From contig NZ_CP030850.1 of NCBI RefSeq assembly GCF_003325355.1, forward strand, positions 1-64,000: a DNA stretch of 64,000 nucleotides. The letters are read 5' to 3'. Positions 17,738-25,320 of this stretch are shown here, one piece after another; the first letter of the stretch is position 1; every line of letters begins with the position of its first letter. Below the pieces are notes generated by a model that worked only from the letters and a program-made list of their open reading frames with translations, was not told the DNA's origin and did not search any database. This stretch comes from Runella rosea. Its GTDB lineage: Bacteria; Bacteroidota; Bacteroidia; Cytophagales; Spirosomataceae. The position numbers were made by a program, and so were the translations under genes.

Positions 17738-18632
17738 TTTCCTGAATGATTTCGTTGTTGAATGATTTGTTGTTGAGATACGTTTCGGGGTTTTTTCGGT
17801 ACTTCTTGTCTGGGGTGGCCAGCACGTAGGCGGCGGTATGTTGCATGGCTTTTGCTCTTTCTTCGTCCGTCAGCCTTTCCCATTTCTTTTCAAGCTTCAC
17901 ACTTCGGTCAACTTTTTTCTGGTAAGCATTCCACCAATCGTCGAATGGGATGTTGATGGGCTTTTTTCGTTTCGGCAAACATTTGAGCCGTTTCCCCCGA
18001 CGAACCAGCAGCCGATGTAGCTCCGCCCGTCTTTTGGCCCTCAAAACCATTTCTTCTTTTTGGTTTTCTTTTTTATCAGGGGGTAGGGGGTTAATTTTTT
18101 CTTTTATTTTTTCTTCTTTGAGAGTCTCAAAATAAATATTAATATTATTACTACTCCCCCCGTGTGTGTATGCGTGAGGCTCATCGTCGGTTATCGTAGC
18201 ACTTTGTTCTACGTCGTAGTACTTAGTTCTACGATTCTCGCTTTGCTCCCCATTTTCCGTAGAACTTTGTTCTAAAATCTTTTCAATCGTAGTACTTAGT
18301 TCTACGGATTCATTGTTTGGCGTAGTACTTAGTTCTACGTTTTCAGATTTCGTAGTACTTAGTTCTACGATTGTACTTTTAGAGACGGACAGTTTACCTC
18401 CCGATTTTACCAAATGGCCCTGCTCAACAAGCCGGTTGGAGGCTTTGTCAATTCCCTTTTTAGACAATCCAAGTGCTTCGGCCAGCTGAGAAAGAGACAA
18501 AGGGGTTAAGCTGACATGAATCAACTCCATCAGTTCAAACTCGGAGGCTGAAACATTCAGTTTTTTACGTATCGCAAGCCTTTGGCTGATATTCATTTTC
18601 GTGGTTAGGCAATTAATGTAACTTGGTTGCAT
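17622..18632 (-). CDS. Replication initiator-like protein carrying the origin, 336 aa
   Basis: Probable O-like initiator. The N-terminal ~90 residues have a winged helix-turn-helix (SASEFELMELIHVSLTPLSLSQLAEALGLSKKGIDKASNRLVEQG). The middle (about 88-150) repeats VELSTT because six 19-bp iterons lie in the coding DNA (18195-18369). A basic stretch (KKENQKEEMVLRAKRRAELHR) and a second helical domain (FDDWWNAYQKK ... DEERAKAMQH) follow, then a Pro-rich tail. The layout (binding domain, iterons in gene, loader gene next) copies lambda O in plan, not in sequence. ATG at 18632 or at 18596 (MNISQRL) may be used. Confidence 0.75.
   Translation of the reverse strand: MQPSYINCLTTKMNISQRLAIRKKLNVSASEFELMELIHVSLTPLSLSQLAEALGLSKKGIDKASNRLVEQGHLVKSGGKLSVSKSTIVELSTTKSENVELSTTPNNESVELSTTIEKILEQSSTENGEQSENRRTKYYDVEQSATITDDEPHAYTHGGSSNNINIYFETLKEEKIKEKINPLPPDKKENQKEEMVLRAKRRAELHRLLVRRGKRLKCLPKRKKPINIPFDDWWNAYQKKVDRSVKLEKKWERLTDEERAKAMQHTAAYVLATPDKKYRKNPETYLNNKSFNNEIIQENGKSNIIRPSGYGVAPISQPTRPSPPTVKPGQMGPIEL
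18050..18160. other. AT-rich candidate unwinding element
   Basis: A strongly AT-rich, strand-biased tract (pyrimidine-rich on the plus strand) next to the iterons, still within the initiator gene. In lambda the unwinding region also adjoins the iterons inside gene O. Inference from composition and place. Confidence 0.5.
18195..18369. repeat. Six 19-bp iterons: candidate replication origin
   Basis: Copies at 18195, 18215, 18258, 18288, 18321 and 18351. Four (18215, 18288, 18321, 18351) are exactly CGTAGTACTTAGTTCTACG, an imperfect palindrome with CGTAG/CTACG ends; 18195 has two changes, and 18258 is more degenerate, ending TCTAAA. Starts are spaced 20, 43, 30, 33 and 30 bp, near whole helical turns. 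All lie inside the initiator gene. Very likely the binding sites of that initiator. Confidence 0.8.
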
Positions 18633-18681
18633 GGCCTTAATGAGCTATCCGAAGAATGAAGACTCATAGTTTTAAAATTGT

Positions 18682-18704
18682 GCCCCTGACTTCGTATCAG
18701 GGGC
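18682..18704 (-). terminator. Hairpin between 191-aa gene and initiator
   Basis: Eight-base-pair stem GCCCCTGA / TCAGGGGC with a 7-base loop; on the minus strand it is followed by ACAATTTTAAAA, a weak T run. It lies 36 bases past the 191-residue gene stop and 50 bases before the initiator start, so it may attenuate transcription into the replication genes. Confidence 0.5.
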
Positions 18705-18739
18705 GGGTTTAGCAGGGTAGTTAAGCGTGTGGCATTGAC

Positions 18740-19315
18740 CTATTTCTTCTTATTCTTGGGTGTTTCGTCGAGTGGTCCAAAAGGAGAGTCGTCTTGATCT
18801 TCTTTATCTTTCTCGGCTGCCGATAGTTCTTCGTCAATGGTTAACTGAAGTTCTTCCGTAGACATGGGGCGGGAGTCAACCATAAGGTCGGTGTATGGAT
18901 TATACCACTCGAAAGTTTTGTTAATGAGATTTTTGCGCTTGGGAAAGTACTCACGGACTTCTTTAGTGGTGAGCTTAACCGTTTCAATCAATTCCCAATT
19001 TTCAGGATGGAAATAATTCCAACAGAGTGTACTTGCGTCAATCATCTTTTTAGCCTCAACGGGCTCAAATTTGTAGCGGTCATTCGGGAAGTTGCCAGTA
19101 ATGTTTATTTCGGCATCCTTGGCCTCAATACGGCTTTTCCAAGTAGATACGGCGCTTTTTTTATCAAGCTCCATCTGGTTTTTCTCTCTCAGCTGCTTGT
19201 TGAGCTGTTCGCCCAGTTCAAGTAGTTCCTTCTCGGTAAAGATGTGCTTATACTGCACGCGCTCTGTTTTTTCGGGAAACACAAAAGGGACGGTCTGCGG
19301 TGTTTGGTTTGACAT
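18740..19315 (-). CDS. Early-operon protein, 191 aa, unknown
   Basis: Hydrophilic protein with a helical charged region at about residues 25-70 (FTEKELLELGEQLNKQLREKNQMELDKK is one segment), a Trp/Tyr-rich middle (LCWNYFHPENWELIETVK), and an acidic C-terminus ending in a lysine run (DETPKNKKK). No known family recognised. Lies between a RusA-like resolvase and the initiator in the minus-strand early operon, so a role in DNA metabolism is possible. Confidence 0.65.
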   Translation of the reverse strand: MSNQTPQTVPFVFPEKTERVQYKHIFTEKELLELGEQLNKQLREKNQMELDKKSAVSTWKSRIEAKDAEINITGNFPNDRYKFEPVEAKKMIDASTLCWNYFHPENWELIETVKLTTKEVREYFPKRKNLINKTFEWYNPYTDLMVDSRPMSTEELQLTIDEELSAAEKDKEDQDDSPFGPLDETPKNKKK

Positions 19316-19340
19316 GTGTTTTTGGTTGTTTAAAATGTGA

Positions 19341-19712
19341 CTATTCTGACTCTAAATCTTCAATTTCAATGATGGTCTGTACTTGATGATTCTCCTTAAC
19401 TCTGACCTGCGAAAAGGTAGGCGTACCAATGACCTTCATTTTGTCGTCTGTGATAATGCCAGCGGCCACTAGGGCGTCCAACGGGATTTTAGAAGTGCTG
19501 GAAAGGTTTTCGGCATCCTGAATGGCCATCCCTCGGTGATAATGCGTAAAATGGATTTTTACGCGTCCTGTGTGAATATTATGGGGTTGAGTCAAAAAAA
19601 GCCTCGTCCATTTTTTTTTCAAATCCCCTCGCCTTGACCAATGCATTCTCAATAATCCTCTTTTGCCGTTGTTGCTTGGGACTTTCTCTGGAATTGTTAC
19701 GATGGTTTTCAT
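19341..19712 (-). CDS. RusA-like Holliday junction resolvase, 123 aa
   Basis: Matches the RusA plan: N-terminal beta strand (KTIVTIPEKVPS), basic HW..R..K..W segment, then the acidic signature QDAENLSSTSK with Asp66, Glu68 and Lys75, followed by DALVAAGIITDD (Asp89/Asp90). RusA enzymes cut Holliday junctions and resolve branched replication intermediates before packaging. Length fits the family (about 120). The ATG at 19712 overlaps the upstream stop as ATGA; an upstream extension in the same frame would overlap the previous gene further and is rejected. Confidence 0.78.
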   Translation of the reverse strand: MKTIVTIPEKVPSNNGKRGLLRMHWSRRGDLKKKWTRLFLTQPHNIHTGRVKIHFTHYHRGMAIQDAENLSSTSKIPLDALVAAGIITDDKMKVIGTPTFSQVRVKENHQVQTIIEIEDLESE

Positions 19713-20023
19713 GCGAGCATGACGGCTTTTTGAATATTCTTGCAAGGAATACTCAGCGTTTTCACCTCCTTGGGCTTGTAGGTAAACCACATCTTAGGCA
19801 CCATGCCCAATTTTGGGTCAAGTTCCATGGGGCGCGTGCCATCAGCGTTGACTTGTGGACGGGCGGTGGCAACCATGGAAACGGTGTGCGGCGCGGGATG
19901 CGCAAACGTGGCAAAGCTGCCACTTGGCGAATAACTTAAAAATGTGAGTTGCTGTGTAACACTGGCGTTGCCTAGCAAATACTGCACCTCAAAGTTTTTA
20001 TTGGCAATTAAAAAAGCGTTCAT
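19709..20023 (-). CDS. Early-operon protein, 104 aa, unknown
   Basis: Small soluble protein (MNAFLIANKNFEVQYL...) with beta character and a Pro/Thr-rich middle. Start at 20023 is the first ATG, 2 bases after the upstream stop; a TTG 9 bases earlier is less likely. It is coupled to the RusA-like gene by an ATGA overlap. No family recognised. Confidence 0.6.
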   Translation of the reverse strand: MNAFLIANKNFEVQYLLGNASVTQQLTFLSYSPSGSFATFAHPAPHTVSMVATARPQVNADGTRPMELDPKLGMVPKMWFTYKPKEVKTLSIPCKNIQKAVMLA

Positions 20024-20024
20024 A

Positions 20025-20972
20025 TCATTCAATAATTAACAGTTCGTAATTAGATTTCTTGATCTCAATCTTTCGCGTAGTTCGATTTTGAATCAACCCA
20101 CCCTCGCAGTTAGTAATTAGCTTTCCACCCCACGTTTCAACCGTGGCCTGAGAACTGTCACACGTTTTGACCGTGGCCTGAGAACTGTCACACGTTTTGA
20201 CCGTGGCCTGAGAACTGCCCCACGTTTCAACCGTGGCCTGAGAACTGTCACACGTTTTGACCGTGGCCTGAGAACTGTTACACGTTTTGACCGTGGCCTG
20301 AGAACTGCCCCACGTTTCAACCGTGGCCTGAGAACTGTCACACGTTTTGACCGTGGCCTGAGAACTGCCCCACGTTTCAACCGTGGCCTGAGAACTGTCA
20401 CACGTTTTGACCGTGGCCTGAGAACTGTCACACGTTTTGACCGTGGCCTGAGAACTGTCACACGTTTTGACCGTGGCCTGAGAACTGTCACACGTTTTGA
20501 CCGTGGCCTGAGAACTGTTACACGTTTTGACCGTGGCCTGAGAACTGTCACACGTTTTGACCGTGGCCTGAGAACTGTTACACGTTTCAACCGTGGCCTG
20601 AGAACTGCCCCACGTTTCAACCGTGGCCTGAGAACTGTCACACGTTTTGACCGTGGCCTGAGAACTGTTACACGTTTTGACCGTGGCCTGAGAACTGCCC
20701 AACAGCACAAGGAAGGCGTTTTCTGAGAAACCTAGTTGCCTTTCTCCGCGAATGAAAATATTATTTTCGGCCAAAATCGTTTCGCCAAACCATAGTTCCA
20801 ATCTTTCGGCATCGGTGGCATTGTTTCTAATTAACCACGCGATATTTTCTTTTACCACCGTCAATAATTCAGTGTGCGTTTCTGTCTTTGCGGCTCTTTT
20901 ATACTGTTCTGCGCAGGCGTCGGCCTGTTTTGCGGACAGCAGAAGTGCCGCTTTTGCTTCTTGAAATTCCAT
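20025..20972 (-). CDS. Decapeptide-repeat protein, 315 aa
   Basis: Three parts. Residues 1-92 form a helical Cys-poor head with no recognised family. Residues 93-282 are 19 tandem decapeptides, SSQATVKTCD (or ...TCN) mixed with SSQATVETWG. Residues 283-315 are a short beta-forming tail (GKLITNCEGG). The repeat, alternating small and hydrophobic residues every two and five positions, suggests a stacked beta-solenoid; similar SSQATV/SSxVxAYG repeats occur in phage proteins of unknown role. It sits between the RecE-like exonuclease and the RusA-like genes. No signal peptide. Function unknown. Confidence 0.7.
   Translation of the reverse strand: MEFQEAKAALLLSAKQADACAEQYKRAAKTETHTELLTVVKENIAWLIRNNATDAERLELWFGETILAENNIFIRGERQLGFSENAFLVLLGSSQATVKTCNSSQATVKTCDSSQATVETWGSSQATVETCNSSQATVKTCDSSQATVKTCNSSQATVKTCDSSQATVKTCDSSQATVKTCDSSQATVKTCDSSQATVETWGSSQATVKTCDSSQATVETWGSSQATVKTCNSSQATVKTCDSSQATVETWGSSQATVKTCDSSQATVKTCDSSQATVETWGGKLITNCEGGLIQNRTTRKIEIKKSNYELLIIE
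20127..20696. repeat. Nineteen 30-bp tandem repeats
   Basis: In-frame minisatellite within the decapeptide-repeat gene. Each unit holds GTGGCCTGAGAACTG, with variation mainly at two points that switch the peptide between KTCD/KTCN and ETWG. Near-identity of units points to recent expansion; copy number may vary between isolates. Confidence 0.95.
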
Positions 20973-20980
20973 TTGTGTTG

Positions 20981-22159
20981 CTAGTTTTCAATGTCCATCG
21001 GTTTGATTTCACGTTTTGACCATTCGGGTAGGGCCAGTTGAATAATGCCCATGTCGCCAAATTCTGCCTTTGCGTCGAAGCCTGGGAAAGATTTAGCCTC
21101 CAAGCATTTTTGGGCGTCGGCCATGGCGCAGCGGTAACGGTACCTCCCGTTTTGAAGGTCTTCGGGATGGTACATAAACACCGCTGGCAAAAATGGTTCT
21201 ACGGTCTGGAGCATCACGCAAATCACGGCATTGAACTTCCTGCCCGTCACCTGTGAAGCCACTTCCAAGTACATCCCTTCGGCCATTTGGTATTGAAATT
21301 TTGCGGCATCGTAGGCGAATTTGTCCACATCTTCGGCGCTGGTAGTCTTAAAGGAAATGATGGCGTTACATCCAATGTTTTCCTCCAATTGCAGACCATC
21401 GGGGCGAATTTTAACGGGCAAACCTGTTACAGGGTCGTTACCGTAGAAACTTACCTCGTTGGCTGAACCTTTCATCAAAGCAGGTAGAATACCGCCGCCG
21501 TAAGTGAAATAATGCCTGCGTACAAGCTCTATTTTCTTTTTGTCCACTTCGCCCACACAGATTTTGCCCGCACGATTTGAAAGCTCCTCACGGTAGCGGC
21601 GCATTCCGTCAATTTTGGCAAGACTAAGCCCCGCACGTTTGACGGCAGCACGGGCATTGGAAAGCAAATGGCGTTTACCCGATTTCTTCATTACCCCTCT
21701 AAGGGTTTTCTCCCAAAACTCCACCGATTTTTTAACCCCTTCCGTAGAAGATAGGCTATAATTTGGCTCTACAATCAGCGCATCAAACAACTCGGGCTCC
21801 AAAAATGCCATGTGGCAAAAAGTCCCGAATTCGAAGGCTTTTTTAGACTGGATTGGAATTTTCTCGTGCAGATAACACCAATAATGCAATGGTGTCTTTA
21901 AGATTTGCTTCAAGGCGCTGGCACTGTTGGCGGGGCGTTTGAGGTAACTTTCCATCGGGTCCTGAATCACCGTACCATTCAGAGAAAGTTGGGGTAGAAG
22001 CTCTTTGACCTCAATGGTCTTTTTTCGGTTCAAAAGGTGGCTTACCACATCTTGAATCGTGGCATAATCAGCGGGGTCATAAGAGAGCGGGTTGATTTCC
22101 CGCTCTCCGATTGTGGCTGATTCCATGGCCGCTAAAATATCGTTGAATTCAGCGCTCAT
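20981..22159 (-). CDS. RecE-like PD-(D/E)XK exonuclease, 392 aa
   Basis: Probable 5'-3' exonuclease of the RecE/exonuclease VIII or YqaJ type. Residues about 78-122 (SASALKQILKTPLHYWCYL ... FEFGTFCHMAFLEPELFDALI) match the RecE N-lobe, and the catalytic core follows: Glu235 (NEVSFYG), Asp254 (IRPDGL), Lys271 (ISFKTT), then FQYQMAEGMY, the Q-x-x-x-Y helix of this superfamily. It would resect DNA for single-strand annealing; no annealase is evident, though the adjacent 154-residue protein is a possible partner. Its ATG overlaps the upstream stop. Confidence 0.85.
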   Translation of the reverse strand: MSAEFNDILAAMESATIGEREINPLSYDPADYATIQDVVSHLLNRKKTIEVKELLPQLSLNGTVIQDPMESYLKRPANSASALKQILKTPLHYWCYLHEKIPIQSKKAFEFGTFCHMAFLEPELFDALIVEPNYSLSSTEGVKKSVEFWEKTLRGVMKKSGKRHLLSNARAAVKRAGLSLAKIDGMRRYREELSNRAGKICVGEVDKKKIELVRRHYFTYGGGILPALMKGSANEVSFYGNDPVTGLPVKIRPDGLQLEENIGCNAIISFKTTSAEDVDKFAYDAAKFQYQMAEGMYLEVASQVTGRKFNAVICVMLQTVEPFLPAVFMYHPEDLQNGRYRYRCAMADAQKCLEAKSFPGFDAKAEFGDMGIIQLALPEWSKREIKPMDIEN

Positions 22160-22623
22160 TAGATTTTGATGATGATAGGTTTAACGGACCAGTTGTCGGA
22201 CTTGAATGCATTGTTCTTGTTCTGGATTTTACCTTTGTAGGTAATCAGAAGCGGCATTCCAGCCGGTACATTTTCCAGAGCAGCTACTAGGCGTTTTGAC
22301 CCGTTACGGATTTGCTTAATGCCCGATTTGTCTTTTTCCAGAAAAAAGGCGCAGGGCAGGTGTAGAATCAGATTAGGGTCGTTAATATCCTGCACCTGTG
22401 TATTGTCAATTTTAACAAACAGCAGTCGTTTTGCTTCTCCTGCATTCAATGGCGACCAATATTCAGACGAAAGGTCAAGCAGCATGACATTACCCGCATC
22501 CAAATCGGGCATTTCTGTCATTTCGGTCAAATCCACGGTAGGCACATTTAGGGCGGCGGGCTTGGAAACTTCCAAGTCGGTGAATTCCAAAGTTTCGGCG
22601 GTTACAATTTCGGTCGATTGCAT
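22159..22623 (-). CDS. Exonuclease-neighbour protein, 154 aa, unknown
   Basis: Acidic protein without membrane segments. Its second half is beta-rich (RLLFVKIDNTQVQDI ... LLITYKGKIQNKNNAFKS), which would suit an OB-fold-like DNA-binding or annealing helper to the adjacent RecE-like exonuclease, but no motif proves this. Its stop overlaps the exonuclease start, so the two are coupled. Confidence 0.65.
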   Translation of the reverse strand: MQSTEIVTAETLEFTDLEVSKPAALNVPTVDLTEMTEMPDLDAGNVMLLDLSSEYWSPLNAGEAKRLLFVKIDNTQVQDINDPNLILHLPCAFFLEKDKSGIKQIRNGSKRLVAALENVPAGMPLLITYKGKIQNKNNAFKSDNWSVKPIIIKI

Positions 22624-22648
22624 GGTACTGTGTGTTTATGGTTAAAAA

Positions 22649-22855
22649 TTAAATGATGGTTATTTCTTCGGATTCTTTGGCGTAGTGCCCCGCTTCAAGG
22701 GCTTTTAATTCAAGCCATTTAGCGTGGACTTTATCAAAGTGCGCCTTTAGCTCCTCTTCGGTTTCGGGTGCCGTGTACATCAACTCTTGGACGCATCGGT
22801 TATAGCTGTGATAGGCGCTTAGGTAATGATGCAAGGATTGTTGGCTAGTCATCAT
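22649..22855 (-). CDS. Small hypothetical protein, 68 aa
   Basis: Two ATG codons in tandem (22855, 22852). Soluble helical protein rich in His, Tyr and Glu (HHYLSAYHSYNRC). Unknown. Lies 25 bases upstream of the 154-residue gene in the early operon. Confidence 0.6.
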   Translation of the reverse strand: MMTSQQSLHHYLSAYHSYNRCVQELMYTAPETEEELKAHFDKVHAKWLELKALEAGHYAKESEEITII

Positions 22856-22858
22856 GGC

Positions 22859-22993
22859 TTAGAAAAGGTTATCAAAAGCGCCCATTTTGAACAGGACAAA
22901 TACGCAGTAAAGCAGCTTGGCCATGATGGCTAAAAAGAACACCATGATAAAGGGTGTAAAGGTGTCTTTGGGTTGTTTGGGTGTGCGTCTCAT
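22859..22993 (-). CDS. Tiny membrane protein, 44 aa
   Basis: One hydrophobic segment (PFIMVFFLAIMAKLLYCVFVLF) after a basic N-terminus (MRRTPKQPK). The ATG overlaps the upstream stop as ATGA, which fixes the start and supports expression. Possibly part of an inner-membrane set with the 45- and 28-residue neighbours. Confidence 0.6.
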   Translation of the reverse strand: MRRTPKQPKDTFTPFIMVFFLAIMAKLLYCVFVLFKMGAFDNLF

Positions 22994-23127
22994 CGCGTCA
23001 GAAAGGCTATGAGTTGAGAACCACAGTACAATACAGCGCCAACGATGGCCGCTGAGCCCAAGGCGCATAAAATACCAGTGAGGAACACGCCCCACACGTC
23101 ATCGTCGTTCATTAGTGGTTTTTGCAT
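22990..23127 (-). CDS. Tiny membrane protein, 45 aa
   Basis: MQKPLMNDDD followed by a long hydrophobic segment (WGVFLTGILCALGSAAIVGA region). Short N-terminus outside, one or two membrane passes. Coupled to the 44-residue gene by an ATGA overlap. Unknown function. Confidence 0.55.
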   Translation of the reverse strand: MQKPLMNDDDVWGVFLTGILCALGSAAIVGAVLYCGSQLIAFLTR

Positions 23128-23138
23128 GGTTTTAAAGG

Positions 23139-23225
23139 CTAAATCGTGAAAAGTGATAAGTAAAACAGTGTTGAGCCAGCCAGTAAAATCAGGGCGTGGG
23201 CGATGTATGTCAAGGTCTTTTTCAT
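23139..23225 (-). CDS. Tiny hydrophobic peptide, 28 aa
   Basis: MKKTLTYIAHALILLAGSTL then FYLSLFTI: a basic N-terminus plus a single membrane segment. It stops 11 bases before the next ATG, so it fits the operon. Too short for certainty; could instead be leader sequence. Confidence 0.4.
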   Translation of the reverse strand: MKKTLTYIAHALILLAGSTLFYLSLFTI

Positions 23226-23400
23226 GAGAAAAGCGGTTTTGGAAGTTAGAAAGGAAAATTCGGAGCAAAGAGGCTTCGCCCCGAATCTGACTCACATCAA
23301 CATTATGAAAATCGCAGCGGCGAACCGCCTCTGTCTTTTAGTAGGGGAAGGAAAATGGGAGCGGAGCATTTACCGCCCCATTCTGGACTCCTAAACCCTA

Positions 23401-23859
23401 TTAATGCTTGGCGTCAGCAAGGTCAAACAGGTATTCCCCGCTGAGGTAGTAGTCTTCTTGCCGCTCAGACTCGTAGCTCCTTAGTTGAATTTTGTCCAGT
23501 ACAATAGCCCACGCATCTTTTACAGATATGTCGTAGAACGCCGCCACCTCAACGGCTTTTTCGTAGCGAGCGCGGCGCATATCGGCACGCATCTTTTGGG
23601 CTTCGGTCTGCACAGAAAGAATGTTTTCAGTCCGACAGCAGCGAATCGCCTGTATTTTCAAATCAAAAAAGCAAACAATACCCGTTTTGGGCTTTTGGCC
23701 AGTACCCTTGGTGTCACCAGACGATAAGGCTCTGACGCGGCGACGGGTAATGGTCCCATCTTCCACTTTAAGGAATTCAACGATGCAGATTTTGCCCATG
23801 CGAAGATTGCGGCGCAATTTCGAGGCAAGCGATAATGATTTTTTTGAGGTCTTTTTCAT
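23401..23859 (-). CDS. Early-operon protein, 152 aa, unknown
   Basis: Basic N-terminal half (KKTSKKSLSLASKLRRNLR) and a helical Arg/Glu-rich middle (AQKMRADMRRARYEKAVEVA). Residues about 60-85 carry two Cys (CFFDLKIQAIRCC). Possibly DNA-binding by charge. No family recognised. It follows the excisionase-like gene by 24 bases. Confidence 0.6.
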   Translation of the reverse strand: MKKTSKKSLSLASKLRRNLRMGKICIVEFLKVEDGTITRRRVRALSSGDTKGTGQKPKTGIVCFFDLKIQAIRCCRTENILSVQTEAQKMRADMRRARYEKAVEVAAFYDISVKDAWAIVLDKIQLRSYESERQEDYYLSGEYLFDLADAKH

Positions 23860-23883
23860 GGTTTAAGAGGTAAGCGTTATTGG

Positions 23884-24189
23884 TTATCTTTCGAGGTACT
23901 TATTGATTTCACTTTCACGGATTCCGTAGGATTTGCCATCCGTCGACACCGTTTTGATTTTTTGCTCTGCAATGCGGCGGTAAATGGTCTTTGTCGATTT
24001 GCCGAGTCGTTTGGCGGTTTCTTCCACCGTCAGGATTGGGTCAAGCTGGGCGGGCCTTCTGCCATTGGTTTCGAGGCTTTTGATTCTTGCCTCTAACGCC
24101 TCTACTTTTTCCACAATGGCCATCAATGACGCGTATTGTTGCGGTGTAAGCAGGACGGCGGTGGTAGGGGTGTTGGTGGCGGCTCCCAT
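23884..24189 (-). CDS. Excisionase-like HTH protein, 101 aa
   Basis: The C-terminal half (ILTVEETAKRLGKSTKTIYR and following, ending YGIRESEINKYLER) is a helix-turn-helix of the MerR/excisionase (HTH_17) class; the N-terminal half is a coiled coil (ASLMAIVEKVEALEARIKSLE). Such proteins bend DNA for integrase-mediated excision or regulate early genes. It starts 4 bases after the Cro-like gene stop. Because it is made with the lytic early genes, an Xis role is sensible but unproven. Confidence 0.72.
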   Translation of the reverse strand: MGAATNTPTTAVLLTPQQYASLMAIVEKVEALEARIKSLETNGRRPAQLDPILTVEETAKRLGKSTKTIYRRIAEQKIKTVSTDGKSYGIRESEINKYLER

Positions 24190-24193
24190 GGCG

Positions 24194-24412
24194 TTAGGCT
24201 TTTTGGAGTTCTCTTTTGGTTGCGGTCAAAACTTTCTTTTGAGCGGATAGAATCGCCTTCAATGTTTTGGCCGATGGATTAACCTCGCCGTTCAATATCC
24301 GGTAGTAAGTAGCCCGATTTACCCCCGCTTCCTTAATGGCCGTAGTTACCAGTTGGTAGCCCATTAGCTCTTCGTGCCGTTCACTCAATTTATTTTGTTC
24401 TGCCTGTTGCAT
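24194..24412 (-). CDS. Cro-like HTH regulator, 72 aa
   Basis: Small DNA-binding protein: residues about 18-55 (YQLVTTAIKEAGVNRATYYR and ILNGEVNPSAKTLKAILSA) form an HTH. First gene of the minus-strand early operon, divergent from the CI-like repressor across a 127-bp control region, the classical Cro place. Promoter TTG-N21-TATATTTG lies just upstream. Confidence 0.75.
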   Translation of the reverse strand: MQQAEQNKLSERHEELMGYQLVTTAIKEAGVNRATYYRILNGEVNPSAKTLKAILSAQKKVLTATKRELQKA

Positions 24413-24446
24413 ATTGTTATATTTGCTAGTGCTTGTTTATTGAGTA

Positions 24447-24478
24447 CAAATATAGGTAAAAGGTCATAAAAATTCCAA
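24447..24478 (-). promoter_or_regulatory. Early lytic promoter
   Basis: On the minus strand: TTG (24476-24478), 21-base spacer, TATATTTG (24447-24454), a full match to TAnnTTTG. It reads into the Cro-like gene. The spacer holds one candidate operator repeat (24457-24466). Confidence 0.6.
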
Positions 24479-24512
24479 GCGATAGGACATATTTTTTTAG
24501 TAAAAGGTACTA
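24451..24512. promoter_or_regulatory. Candidate repressor operators
   Basis: Direct repeats TAAAAGGTCA (24457-24466) and TAAAAGGTAC (24501-24510), 44 bp apart, with a related GATAGGACAT (24481-24490) between them. All lie in the divergent CI/Cro control region. The spacing is about four helical turns. Probably bound by the CI-like and/or Cro-like proteins. Confidence 0.5.
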
Positions 24513-24539
24513 TTTTTTTAATCCAGCCATTCTACAAAA

Positions 24540-25292
24540 ATGAAAACCATTGATTTACAGATGAATACAGTAGGAGAGAGATTGAAATATTTACGCGAAA
24601 CGCTTGGGTTTAATCAGGTGGAGTTTGCGGAACGCGTTGAAATGGAGCAGTCTTATCTTTCAAAGCTGGAAAAAGGACATAAAGGACTAGGTAAAAGATT
24701 ATTAAAAATTATGTCCTCTACATTTGAGTTCAATGAAAATTGGCTTCTAACTGGGGAGGGGGAGATGTTCCCCGAAAAAAAAGAACGATCTGATGTTCAA
24801 GAAAATGGGGCTGCTTACCAGTCTCCCATGTTGAGAGGGCCCAGAGGGGTTACCTCCTATATCCCTGAGCATTTGATTAAAGTGCCTTTGATTGGCGTAA
24901 ATGCCCGTGCGGGATTTGTAGAGAATTTGGATAACTATACCGAATACATATCCGATTACGAGTATGTAGTGCCAGATTACGGAGTAAAATATGATAAGGC
25001 TATTGCCATTTCAGTTGACGGGGACAGTATGGAGCCGGGTATGCAAAGGGGAGATAGGGTATTGGCTTTTTTTCAAGAAATATCGGAATGGGAATATCTG
25101 AACCCCGGTATTTACGCTGTGGTGTACAGAAATTCATTTGTCATTAAAAGGATAATGAAAAACACTTTGCAGGCCACGGGCCAACTGGAATTGATTTCAG
25201 ATAACGCCATTCATGGGCCCATCACGGTAAAGATTGAAGATATAAAGGCGATTTGGAAGGTGACAGAATTGATTAGAAGAAGATTATATTAA
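24540..25292 (+). CDS. CI-like repressor, LexA/S24 type, 250 aa
   Basis: Lysogeny repressor. N-terminal XRE HTH at about residues 11-70 (GERLKYLRETLGFNQVEFAE and SYLSKLEKG). C-terminal S24 peptidase with Ser163 (DGDSMEPG) and Lys203 (FVIKRI), the Ser-Lys pair that drives self-cleavage, and an Ala124-Gly125 cleavage-like bond (NARAGF). RecA-triggered cleavage would make this prophage SOS-inducible. A second ATG (MNTVGERL, residue 8) may be the start. It is divergent from the Cro-like gene. Confidence 0.9.
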   Translation: MKTIDLQMNTVGERLKYLRETLGFNQVEFAERVEMEQSYLSKLEKGHKGLGKRLLKIMSSTFEFNENWLLTGEGEMFPEKKERSDVQENGAAYQSPMLRGPRGVTSYIPEHLIKVPLIGVNARAGFVENLDNYTEYISDYEYVVPDYGVKYDKAIAISVDGDSMEPGMQRGDRVLAFFQEISEWEYLNPGIYAVVYRNSFVIKRIMKNTLQATGQLELISDNAIHGPITVKIEDIKAIWKVTELIRRRLY

Positions 25293-25320
25293 AGCGAATA
25301 CTCAACGATAAAAATAAAAA

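Noticed and set aside
20127-20696. CRISPR array
   Set aside because: Repeats are directly abutting without unique spacers and lie in frame within a gene; no cas genes are near.
20117-20710. 197-residue Arg-rich frame (VLRPRSKRVT repeats) on the minus strand
   Set aside because: It is the shadow of the 30-bp coding repeat in another frame; it stays open only because the unit is a multiple of three. The decapeptide frame has sensible ends and gene neighbours.
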